64,000 bases of DNA from Candidatus Babelota bacterium (GTDB lineage: Bacteria; Babelota; Babeliae; Babelales; Vermiphilaceae). The DNA lies in contig JAJCZD010000011.1 in NCBI GenBank assembly GCA_029262615.1, forward strand, positions 31,137 to 95,136, written 5' to 3'. A program made the translations under genes and the position numbers. Under the pieces are notes generated by a model, which saw only the letters and a program-made list of their open reading frames with translations, made no database searches and was not told where the DNA came from. Shown here one piece after another: positions 1 to 9,988 of the stretch (positions are counted from its first letter, which is position 1; every line of letters begins with the position of its first letter).

Positions 1-811
1 AAAACCATTAGTGGATCATATAGCAAAACATACCGGTTATGGTCTTGAGAATGGTCTAATTTCTGATTTGGATCGCTCACAATTTGAACATCTTGATAAG
101 AAGAAAAAGAAAGTAATGAGCAATATTATTGCCGATCGTCAATATCAACTAAAAAAGCAAAAAGAAATTGATCATTTTAATAAATTAATAGCTCACCGAA
201 ATTGGTATCAACAAAACAAAACGATATTAGATCAGTACTTGCATACCATAAAACAATCTATGCCAGAAAAAGCCTATATAGAATTATATGAGCAGGTGCA
301 AAAAGAACTGCAGTTGGTCAAAGAGATTATTACTAAGTTTGAAGGTTATGCTAAACAAAGTGGGCAAAATGGTTTATTAGCCGGTATTTTTGCGTGGCTA
401 GAATCTCAAGAAGGATCATTTGCACAATTGTATGATGATTTATGGGCATTGTTTTATAACGATGTAATGAAGGTTGATTTGTGCATTTTGCAAGAAGTAT
501 TCAAATCTCAAGCACCCTGGGTGATAGTGCATGTTGGCAGTTATCATTTATCCAATGTTATGCAACATATATCTAAGCTTGGTCTGTACATTGACCAGAT
601 CGATCCACTGGCAAGCCAAAAATATTTAGAAAAAAATCACTTAGCAAATGAATTACAAACCTTGCTTGATATACCTGACATTGAAACCGATGTATCATTG
701 GTTCAACAACTACAAAACGATTATATGCTCGGCCATACAACAACAGCTTGGAGTTGGTTGATTGATAAAATTAATAGAGCGATTGATTGGGTTAGTAGCT
801 TGTTTTCATAA
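1..811 (+). CDS. Unknown protein, 5' end outside the window
   Basis: The reading frame is open from the first bases of the window and no stop precedes the GTG at 11, so this is probably the C-terminal part of a longer protein. The visible part (about 266-269 residues) is charged and mostly helical: a lysine-rich stretch near residues 30-50, predicted long helices, then a hydrophobic segment around the WVIVHVGSYHLSNV motif. It ends at a TAA (809-811) just before a strong hairpin shared with convergent gyrB. I do not recognise the family. The helical character and the surroundings fit the lineage-specific secreted or surface proteins that recur in this window, but no function can be assigned. 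Confidence 0.7.
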   Translation, partial: KPLVDHIAKHTGYGLENGLISDLDRSQFEHLDKKKKKVMSNIIADRQYQLKKQKEIDHFNKLIAHRNWYQQNKTILDQYLHTIKQSMPEKAYIELYEQVQKELQLVKEIITKFEGYAKQSGQNGLLAGIFAWLESQEGSFAQLYDDLWALFYNDVMKVDLCILQEVFKSQAPWVIVHVGSYHLSNVMQHISKLGLYIDQIDPLASQKYLEKNHLANELQTLLDIPDIETDVSLVQQLQNDYMLGHTTTAWSWLIDKINRAIDWVSSLFS

Positions 812-832
812 AATAACAGGAATTTTTACTGT

Positions 833-867
833 AAAGAAAGAGCTCAGAAATTCTGAGCTCTTTCTTT
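833..867. terminator. Bidirectional intrinsic terminator
   Basis: A perfect 17 bp inverted repeat (833-849 with 851-867; core GAGCTCAGAA/TTCTGAGCTC) is flanked by A-rich sequence on the left and T-rich sequence on the right. It lies between the convergent ends of the first gene and gyrB, so it can stop transcription from both sides. Confidence 0.85.
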
Positions 868-900
868 GTTTAAGAATAATTTCTTTTGTAAAATTACAAA

Positions 901-3318
<2,418 letters not shown>

Positions 3319-3465
3319 TTATTTTTCTCCTGAACAATTTTTGATTGGTAGCAACTGTGATAAATATTGCTACACTATAATACGAAGTAAGAGAATTTGT
3401 GTAGTATTTTACCGCATTAATAACTATTGCTATTAGTTTAGCCCAAAATAAGATTTTTTTCTATT

Positions 3466-4005
3466 ATGAAACAAAAAATAAGATCTCACGACTATTTTAT
3501 GAACCAAGCACTTAAGCAAGCTCGCAAAGCATATGAACATACTGAGGTACCTGTGGGGGCTGTGGTGGTCGATAGCCATGGTGTAATAATTGCACGTGCT
3601 TATAATCAGGTTGAAAAAAAGCAAAGCCAAACAGCCCATGCCGAATTATTAGCAATACAAAAAGCAAGCAAGAAATTACATAACTGGCGGTTATCAGATT
3701 GTTGGTTGTATGTCACTTTAGAACCATGCGAGATGTGTTTTGCTCTTGCTTGTTTGAGTAGGGTGAAAGGGATTATCTTTGGTGCTGACTCACCACTGTT
3801 TGGATATCGGCTTGACAAAAAAGATACAGGTCGGTTATACAAGATAGGTACGTGTGAAATTGAAGTTATTTCTGGTGTTCAAGCAAGCCAGGCAGCAGGT
3901 CTATTAAAAGACTTTTTTAAAAAAAAGAGAAAAAAAGGAAGAGATGAAGCACATAAAAAAAATAAAGGACCGTCTTCTAGAAAGAAAACAAGAACTAGAA
4001 AATGA
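3466..4005 (+). CDS. tadA: tRNA-specific adenosine deaminase
   Basis: Converts adenosine to inosine at wobble position 34 of tRNA-Arg(ACG). The cytidine-deaminase fold signature is intact: zinc ligands His58 (HAE, with Glu60 as proton shuttle), Cys88 and Cys91 (PCEMC). The N-terminal HDYFMNQALKQA helix is typical of TadA and supports the ATG at 3466, although no clear Shine-Dalgarno is seen. The C-terminus is an unusually long Lys/Arg-rich tail (from about residue 150). The last 62 nt overlap the DksA-type gene downstream, so part of that tail may be a by-product of the overlap. Translational coupling is likely. Confidence 0.93.
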   Translation: MKQKIRSHDYFMNQALKQARKAYEHTEVPVGAVVVDSHGVIIARAYNQVEKKQSQTAHAELLAIQKASKKLHNWRLSDCWLYVTLEPCEMCFALACLSRVKGIIFGADSPLFGYRLDKKDTGRLYKIGTCEIEVISGVQASQAAGLLKDFFKKKRKKGRDEAHKKNKGPSSRKKTRTRK

Positions 4006-4279
4006 GTTTATCGATTTAAATTCTGAAAAATTTTCTGATGATCAAGTGCAAGACACTGGTGATCAAGCATTAGCCACCACAATGGAAACTTTGCGCAAAT
4101 CATTTACTGATACCAAACGTGGTGAATATAAAATGGTATTGCTGGCATTAGAGCAAATTGAGGCCGGAACATATGGTACCTGTATTGATTGTGAAAAACC
4201 AATTGCATCAAAACGATTAGAGCTTTTCCCTTATGCGACCCGTTGTTTAGGTTGCCAAGAAGTGTTTGAAGAGGGCTAA
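3944..4279 (+). CDS. DksA/TraR-family zinc-finger regulator
   Basis: A 111-residue protein with an N-terminal coiled-coil half and a C-terminal four-cysteine zinc finger (Cys80-x2-Cys83 and Cys101-x2-Cys104; motifs TCIDC and RCLGC). This is the DksA/TraR architecture, in which the protein enters the RNA polymerase secondary channel and modulates initiation, often together with ppGpp. It is shorter than E. coli DksA (151 residues) and resembles the short homologues of many phyla. A GGAAG motif precedes the ATG. It overlaps tadA by 62 nt and is probably co-transcribed. Whether it acts as a ppGpp cofactor or merely as a general polymerase-binding factor cannot be told from sequence. Confidence 0.85.
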   Translation: MKHIKKIKDRLLERKQELENEFIDLNSEKFSDDQVQDTGDQALATTMETLRKSFTDTKRGEYKMVLLALEQIEAGTYGTCIDCEKPIASKRLELFPYATRCLGCQEVFEEG

Positions 4280-4300
4280 ATACCTTATTTTAGGCTTATT

Positions 4301-4329
4301 TTGACAAAAAGAGCATTTTTGCTTAAAAT
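4301..4329 (+). promoter_or_regulatory. Sigma-70-type promoter for rpsI
   Basis: A consensus TTGACA (4301-4306), a 17 nt spacer and TAAAAT (4324-4329) lie about 55 nt upstream of the rpsI start. This is one of the cleanest vegetative promoters in the window and fits a ribosomal protein gene. Confidence 0.75.
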
Positions 4330-4384
4330 GATATATTATTCAAAAAAGTGATGAATTTAACGATTTATAAGGGTTATCAATACT

Positions 4385-4801
4385 ATGGCAAAAGCAAAAA
4401 AGACAAAGTCAGTTGCTCCACTAACCGGAGCTGTTGGGCGCCGCAAGGAAGCAGTTGCACGAATTTGGATACGTCCAGGATCGGGTAAAATTAGTGTAAA
4501 TAAGAAAGATGTTAATTCATATTTTGACACTAGTTTTAATATAATGACTGCATCAATGCCTATTACCTTGCTTCCTGTAGGTAAGAAATATGACTTTGCA
4601 GCTAATGTTAAAGGTGGTGGTTTGAATGCACAAGCTGATGCTATAAAACTAGGTATCTCAAAAGCATTACTTGAAGTTGATGAAACTCTTCGTCCGACAC
4701 TGCGTAAATTCGATCTTTTGACCGTTGATTCTCGTAAAAAAGAACGTAAGAAATATGGTCAACGTGGTGCGCGTCGTAAATTCCAATTCGTAAAACGTTA
4801 A
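4385..4801 (+). CDS. rpsI: 30S ribosomal protein S9
   Basis: 138 residues, the usual length for bacterial S9. The conserved GRRKEAVARIWIRPG start region, central GGGLNAQADAIKLGISKAL block and basic C-terminal tail ending RRKFQFVKR are all present; the tail reaches the P-site tRNA in known ribosomes. The usual partner rplM (L13), normally immediately upstream of rpsI, is absent. Instead rpsI has its own promoter and is followed after 54 nt by glmS. Confidence 0.96.
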   Translation: MAKAKKTKSVAPLTGAVGRRKEAVARIWIRPGSGKISVNKKDVNSYFDTSFNIMTASMPITLLPVGKKYDFAANVKGGGLNAQADAIKLGISKALLEVDETLRPTLRKFDLLTVDSRKKERKKYGQRGARRKFQFVKR

Positions 4802-4855
4802 TCCAAATAATACGATTTTTACAAATATTGTTTTTTCAAAAAAAGGTGAAGATGA

Positions 4856-6700
4856 ATGTGTAGTGTTTTTGGCTATATTGGCAAAAACAACTGTCGATCT
4901 TATGTAATGGAGGGATTGCAAAAGTTAGAATACCGTGGATATGATTCTGCGGGTTTTGCCTGCCTGGATTCTGATGACAAGCGCTTGTATTTTTCCAAAG
5001 CTAAAGGACGATTAAAAAATTTAGCTACCCTATTAAAAGAAAAACCGATGGATGGTCATATCGGCATTGGTCACACTCGTTGGTCGGTCTACGGAAAGCC
5101 TTCTCAGAAAAATGCACACCCACATTTTGATTGTGAAAAACGTATTTCGATCGTCCATAATGGCATTATTGAAAATTATCATTCTCTCAAAGAGCAACTA
5201 ACTCAAGCAGGTCATATATTCCATTCGGAAACCGATACAGAAACGATTGCTCATTTATTCGAAAGTCTATTGGTGTCGCATAAAACACTCAAGGCCGCAG
5301 TTGTAGATTTAGTTAATCAGCTAGAAGGTGCATATGCTTTTTTATGTATTAATCAAGATTACCCTGATTGTATGATAATGGTACGTAAACGTTCACCGCT
5401 TTGTATTGGTATTGGTGATGACGAAATATTTGTAGCCTCAGATCCACTAGCATTTATTAATCAAACAAAAAAAGTATTATTTTTACCTGATGAGAGTTTT
5501 GCTATTGTAAAAAAAGATCTCATCGAATTATATGAATTTTCAGGTAAGCCACTGACTCCAGATGTGCAAGAATTATCGATTGAATGGCAAGATAATCAAA
5601 AAAATGAACATCAGCATTATATGCTCAAAGAAATCTATGAGCAAAAAAACGTTATCCATGCAACGGTTGATTTTTTGCACGCTATGACTGATCAAATTTG
5701 GGATCATTTATCATTAACACTTGAACAAGTAAGAAAATTAGATAAAATTCATCTGGTTGGTTGTGGTACCTCTTGGCACGCTGCACGTATTGCTCAGTTT
5801 TATTTTGAAACTATTTGCATGATTCCGACCCGTGTTCATTTAGCATCTGAGTTTCGGTATATGCCATTCTTCCCCGATGAGGATAGTCTATATGTTTATA
5901 TTTCCCAATCTGGCGAAACGGCAGATACTCTTGAAGCTTTGCGTTTAGTTAACTCTATGAACCTTCCCACCATCACGGTAACCAATGTGCCATCTAGTAC
6001 CATGGTCCGTGAAGCGGGAGGTTTTTTGCTTACCCAGGCTGGCCAAGAAATTGCGGTAGCTTCTACCAAAGCCTTCTCAACACAATTGAGTGCATTGTAT
6101 TGGTTGGCGCATCGGATTGCTTTGGAGAAAAGAATTATTGATTCGGTCCAAATGGAGCAAGCAGAACAAGACTTACTTGTTGCAGCTGAGGTATTAGAAA
6201 ATACGATTGAAAACTACAAAAGAGATATTTGCCAAACCCATGCTCCATTTTACACGCAGTTTGATCGTGTAATTTTTTTGGGACGGCATTTATCCTATCC
6301 CCTTGCCATGGAAGCGGCTCTGAAATTAAAAGAAATATCATATATTTTTTCTCAATGTTATCCTGCCGGTGAGCTTAAGCATGGGCCACTTGCATTGGTC
6401 GATGAGAAAACTCCGGTCTTTATTTTTTCACATTCAGAACCGCTTATTTACCAAAAAATTGTTTCCAATGCGCATGAGACAAAAGCGAGAGGCGGCCATG
6501 TGGTTGCTTTTGCTTTTGAAGGGCAGCATGAGTTAATTGATTTGGCTGATTTATCTTTTGTGGTGCCAAAAGTGAAAACTTTACTTGGACCACTGGCCAT
6601 GATTGGTATTATTCAGTTTTTCACCTATCAAATAGCAAAAAATTTAGATTGCCCAATTGATAAACCACGCAATTTGGCAAAATCAGTTACGGTTGAGTAA
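4856..6700 (+). CDS. glmS: Glutamine-fructose-6-phosphate aminotransferase (isomerizing)
   Basis: Makes glucosamine-6-phosphate from fructose-6-phosphate and glutamine, the entry step to UDP-GlcNAc for peptidoglycan and lipopolysaccharide. The 614-residue protein has an N-terminal glutaminase domain whose catalytic Cys2 is exposed after Met removal (MCSVFGYIG). HTRWSVYGKP, HNGIIENY and the SETDTETIAHL block follow. Two SIS domains come next, with CGTSWHAA, SQSGETADT and the C-terminal KPRNLAKSVTVE. GGTGAAG precedes the ATG. No glmS ribozyme is recognisable in the 54 nt leader, so feedback control must lie elsewhere. Confidence 0.96.
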   Translation: MCSVFGYIGKNNCRSYVMEGLQKLEYRGYDSAGFACLDSDDKRLYFSKAKGRLKNLATLLKEKPMDGHIGIGHTRWSVYGKPSQKNAHPHFDCEKRISIVHNGIIENYHSLKEQLTQAGHIFHSETDTETIAHLFESLLVSHKTLKAAVVDLVNQLEGAYAFLCINQDYPDCMIMVRKRSPLCIGIGDDEIFVASDPLAFINQTKKVLFLPDESFAIVKKDLIELYEFSGKPLTPDVQELSIEWQDNQKNEHQHYMLKEIYEQKNVIHATVDFLHAMTDQIWDHLSLTLEQVRKLDKIHLVGCGTSWHAARIAQFYFETICMIPTRVHLASEFRYMPFFPDEDSLYVYISQSGETADTLEALRLVNSMNLPTITVTNVPSSTMVREAGGFLLTQAGQEIAVASTKAFSTQLSALYWLAHRIALEKRIIDSVQMEQAEQDLLVAAEVLENTIENYKRDICQTHAPFYTQFDRVIFLGRHLSYPLAMEAALKLKEISYIFSQCYPAGELKHGPLALVDEKTPVFIFSHSEPLIYQKIVSNAHETKARGGHVVAFAFEGQHELIDLADLSFVVPKVKTLLGPLAMIGIIQFFTYQIAKNLDCPIDKPRNLAKSVTVE

Positions 6701-6761
6701 TTATCTACCATTGTTTTTGAAAAAGCCTTTTTCCTACAATAATCTAAAGGGGAGAAGGGCA

Positions 6762-8036
6762 ATGAAAAAGAAGTTATTGGTTGTGTGTCCAACAAAACGT
6801 GATAAGCGTGAATTGCAACTGCTTGGCTTAGATAAAAAATATGATCTTTTTTTTCAAACTTATGATGATAGACTTCTTGAGAAAATTATATGTAATGGTG
6901 TTGGTTGGCTTAGTGAGGATTTTAATCCTAAACAAACTATCGATTCTTTAGTTCAATTTTGTAATGAAGGAAATATTGATGGCATAATTGGTACCGAAGA
7001 TTATCCTGGTTCTATATTTGCAAGTATTGTTGCAAAACATACCGACAAATTAGGCCCAGATCCGACTGCTATTTTACGCTGCCAACACAAATATTATTCA
7101 CGCATTGACCAACAGGTATTCGTCCCAGAAGCAACACCAGCATTTCAATTGATTAATCCCATAACTTTCACGGGCGAAATTTTACGGTTACCTTTTCCAT
7201 TATTTATAAAACCGGTAAAAGCATTTTTTTCTTTTTATGCTAACCAGGTTAATTGTTTGCAAGAGTTGCAGAAATGTATTAATAGCTCAATTATGCCAGA
7301 AACTTTTTTAAGTCAGTTTAACTGGTTTTTAAGGCAGTATTCACCCTATAGATTAAATGGTCACTATTTGATAGCCGAATCCTTATTAGAAGGCAAGCAA
7401 GTTACCTTAGTGGGTTCTGTTTTTAATAAAGAAATTACCGTGCATGGCATTATTGATTCGATTATGTTTGAAAATACTATTTGCTTTAAAAGATTTGAAT
7501 ATCCTAGTGGTTTACCTCTATCTGTTCAACAAAATATGACAACTATTGCTAATGAAATTATCAAAAAGATTAATTTTAATAACGGTATGTTTAATATAGA
7601 ATTAATGTATAATCCCCAAACAAACCAAATTCATATTATTGAGATTAACCCGCGAATGCCTTCTCAATTTGCAGATTTATTTGAAAAAGTTGATGGCATT
7701 AATTTGTATGAAAATCTTTGCAATATTGCCATCGGTATAAATGATGCATCAAAAAGATCAGGAGAACATGCTATTGCGGCTAGCTTTGTACTGCGAACTT
7801 TTGAAGATAAAAGGGTGTTACAAATTCCACATCAAAAAGAAATAGAAAAAGTTCTCCAAGAATTTCCAGATGCTCGAATTCAAATTATTGCGCAAGAAGG
7901 CCAAAGGCTATCGGATGAGTTCCAGGATGGTAAAAGTTATCGATATGGTCTTGTCCATCTTGGAGCACGAGATAAACAAGAGCTGCTTGAAAAATATGAA
8001 TTTTGCAAGCAGCATCTTACTTTTGAATTTACATGA
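6762..8036 (+). CDS. ATP-grasp family carboxylate-amine ligase
   Basis: The ATG at 6762 is preferred because GGGGAGAAGGG lies just upstream; a longer frame from 6657 overlaps glmS and is unlikely. The 424-residue protein has a pre-ATP-grasp N-terminal domain. The ATP-grasp core shows FPLFIKPVKA (ATP-binding Lys region), an ESLLEGKQV strand, and the metal-binding HIIEINPRMPSQF motif. That motif places it near carbamoyl-phosphate-synthetase-like or biotin-carboxylase-like amino acid ligases. The substrates are not evident. It is 61 nt downstream of glmS on the same strand and ends 5 nt before the convergent protease gene. A peptide or amino-acid ligase is the general expectation for the family. 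Confidence 0.75.
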   Translation: MKKKLLVVCPTKRDKRELQLLGLDKKYDLFFQTYDDRLLEKIICNGVGWLSEDFNPKQTIDSLVQFCNEGNIDGIIGTEDYPGSIFASIVAKHTDKLGPDPTAILRCQHKYYSRIDQQVFVPEATPAFQLINPITFTGEILRLPFPLFIKPVKAFFSFYANQVNCLQELQKCINSSIMPETFLSQFNWFLRQYSPYRLNGHYLIAESLLEGKQVTLVGSVFNKEITVHGIIDSIMFENTICFKRFEYPSGLPLSVQQNMTTIANEIIKKINFNNGMFNIELMYNPQTNQIHIIEINPRMPSQFADLFEKVDGINLYENLCNIAIGINDASKRSGEHAIAASFVLRTFEDKRVLQIPHQKEIEKVLQEFPDARIQIIAQEGQRLSDEFQDGKSYRYGLVHLGARDKQELLEKYEFCKQHLTFEFT

Positions 8037-8041
8037 AAAGA

Positions 8042-9550
8042 TTAAATATGTACTTCTTCCATTTTAATTTTTTTATCAGTAATAAAGTTCTGGTTTAAAA
8101 AGCTAACCGCTTCTTCTCGATTTTTAACCTTGTCGGGGCAACAAGTTTGAGCAACATTAAGCAGGTTAATTAAATTAATTGCTGCACGTAGTTGATTATC
8201 GGTAGCCAATAGTTGTTTTGCTCGTTTTGACCATGTTTTGGTTTTTTTGTCCGTTTTTTTCTTTATATTGTTTTCTTCATTTTTATCCACTTGCCCATTT
8301 GGTTTAATGTGGTTTTGCAATGTGGTCTCGCGACCATAAAATTCAGTTAACCATTCCATTTGTTTTGTTTGAGGCAAAGAGCGCTTGATGAAAAAATCAG
8401 GTTCAACTCCAAGTGCTTGCACCGGTGTGTCTTGCGCAAGGAAGTATAATGAGGTGGTAATTTTCATACCACAATTATTTCCGATAGGAATAACCTCTTG
8501 AACCGATCCTTTACCAAATGTTTTCTCGCCAACTATAAAAACCATTAATTTTTTTTGACGACCAGGTTTTTTAGCAAGCTCTTGTGAATGAATTTTTAGT
8601 GCTCCTGCAAGAATTTCAGCTGCGGATGCAGTATAATTATTAATCAATATAAAAATCGGCAAGGTATTATTTATAATGGGGTCATTTGTTGTTGCATAGC
8701 GACCAGTTTCTTTATCGAATTTATTTTTTGTGGTTACCACAAGACTGTTTTTATCTAAAATCATGCCAGCGATATCAACAACTGCATTTAATAAACCGCC
8801 AGAGTTATTACGTAGGTCAATAATAAGACCTTTGTATTGCTTTTCTTTAGATTTTTTCAATAATTCTTGCATTTGATTGATTGCATTTTGAGTAAAGGTA
8901 CTCAGGGCAAGGTAATAAATATGTTGCTGTGGTAAATAGAAACATAATGAATTCTGCTGTTTAACGATATCTCTTGTAATATCGAATTCTAACAAATCTT
9001 TTTCCCCTTCACGCAATACTTTCACCTGTACTTGTGTATTACGCTCACCTTTGATTAGCGCGGTAATTTCTTCGGTGCTAAGGCCATCTAACTTTTTACC
9101 TTCCACTTCGATAATTTTATCAAATGGTTGCATGCCGGCTGAGTCTGCTGGTCCATCGGGAACCGTATCAACGACCGTTAAAAATTTATCTTTAGAGTTT
9201 CGTGTATTATCAATTACAATACCAATACCATAAAACTGCCCAGAAGTACTTTCCATAATATCTTTGTATTCTTTTGGGGGAAAGAAGGCTGAATGCGGGT
9301 CAGTATTACTCAAAAACCCATTGATTGCTGCAATCATGCATTTTTCTGCATTTGGAATCTTGTAATGTTTTTCATTTGTTGTTTGCAGTACTTTTGCAAA
9401 GGTGCGGGTCCAATCATAAATTTGCTCTTCAAAATTATTTTCTTTTTTAGTGTTTTCTGGTTTGCTACTTTCTGGAATAATAGTAATAAAACCAAGGCTA
9501 ATTAGGATTATGGTAAAAATAGTAAAAGAGCGGAGGTTTAAGCGGTTCAT
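8042..9550 (-). CDS. S41-family C-terminal processing protease
   Basis: CtpA/Prc-type periplasmic serine protease that trims or degrades exported proteins by their C-termini. The start at 9550 follows AAAAAGGAAAC, so it is preferred over an in-frame ATG at 9580. The N-terminus is a signal peptide or anchor (LRSFTIFTIILISLGFI). A PDZ domain follows (GIGIVIDNT to VLREGEKDLL region), then the S41 core with IDLRNNSGG. The likely catalytic Ser lies in YTASAAE and the Lys in TFGKGSVQE. The C-terminal 100 residues are Lys/Glu-rich and not part of the core. It is convergent with the ATP-grasp gene and divergent from ftsB. Confidence 0.88.
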   Translation of the reverse strand: MNRLNLRSFTIFTIILISLGFITIIPESSKPENTKKENNFEEQIYDWTRTFAKVLQTTNEKHYKIPNAEKCMIAAINGFLSNTDPHSAFFPPKEYKDIMESTSGQFYGIGIVIDNTRNSKDKFLTVVDTVPDGPADSAGMQPFDKIIEVEGKKLDGLSTEEITALIKGERNTQVQVKVLREGEKDLLEFDITRDIVKQQNSLCFYLPQQHIYYLALSTFTQNAINQMQELLKKSKEKQYKGLIIDLRNNSGGLLNAVVDIAGMILDKNSLVVTTKNKFDKETGRYATTNDPIINNTLPIFILINNYTASAAEILAGALKIHSQELAKKPGRQKKLMVFIVGEKTFGKGSVQEVIPIGNNCGMKITTSLYFLAQDTPVQALGVEPDFFIKRSLPQTKQMEWLTEFYGRETTLQNHIKPNGQVDKNEENNIKKKTDKKTKTWSKRAKQLLATDNQLRAAINLINLLNVAQTCCPDKVKNREEAVSFLNQNFITDKKIKMEEVHI

Positions 9551-9643
9551 ACAGTTTCCTTTTTTCTTCTTCAACGGCATTGTGATTGCTACTATTTTAA
9601 ACAGCTGCGTATCTTTTGTATAGTAACCTAAAGGAGAAAGAAA

Positions 9644-9934
9644 ATGATAAATCTTAACCGTTCTGTAATTTATTTTGCTTTTACCATAGAGCTTGTTTGC
9701 TTTGTAGGTTTATTTATGTTTGGCCCGAATGGCATTGCAAAAATTTCTACCATGCAACAGCAGAATAAACAAATTGAAAAAGAGATTAATGAACTTAAAA
9801 TCGAACTGATGCAAACTGAAAAACAGATCGACGATTGGTATCAAAATAGCTTTCTGAAAGAAAAAATTGCCCGTGAAGAGTTGCAAATGGCCCGTGATGG
9901 TGATGAGATTTATTTGGTTTCTAATCATGATTAA
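9644..9934 (+). CDS. ftsB: FtsB/DivIC-type septum formation protein
   Basis: A 96-residue bitopic membrane protein with a short cytoplasmic N-terminus, one transmembrane helix (about residues 9-27), a coiled coil (about 35-70), and a C-terminal region containing the family-typical EKIAREELQMARDGDEIYLV motif. FtsB works with FtsL and FtsQ to activate septal peptidoglycan synthesis. GGAGAAAG precedes the ATG. The last 52 bp of conserved coding sequence are repeated 4.3 kb downstream at 14203-14254, which marks the edge of the toxin island. Confidence 0.85.
   Translation: MINLNRSVIYFAFTIELVCFVGLFMFGPNGIAKISTMQQQNKQIEKEINELKIELMQTEKQIDDWYQNSFLKEKIAREELQMARDGDEIYLVSNHD
9868..9919 (+). repeat. Direct repeat, left copy (ftsB 3' end)
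   Basis: This 52 bp segment of the ftsB coding sequence matches 14203-14254 with a single difference (G at 9896, A at 14231). Together the copies bracket the toxin-immunity island. Confidence 0.9.
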
Positions 9935-9988
9935 ATTCGGAAGGTAAATATATTTTTGTTATGCTTGTTGTAAATAAAGGATCTTTTT

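Noticed and set aside
4802..4855. glmS ribozyme or riboswitch
   Set aside because: The leader is only 54 nt and lacks the ribozyme pseudoknot core.
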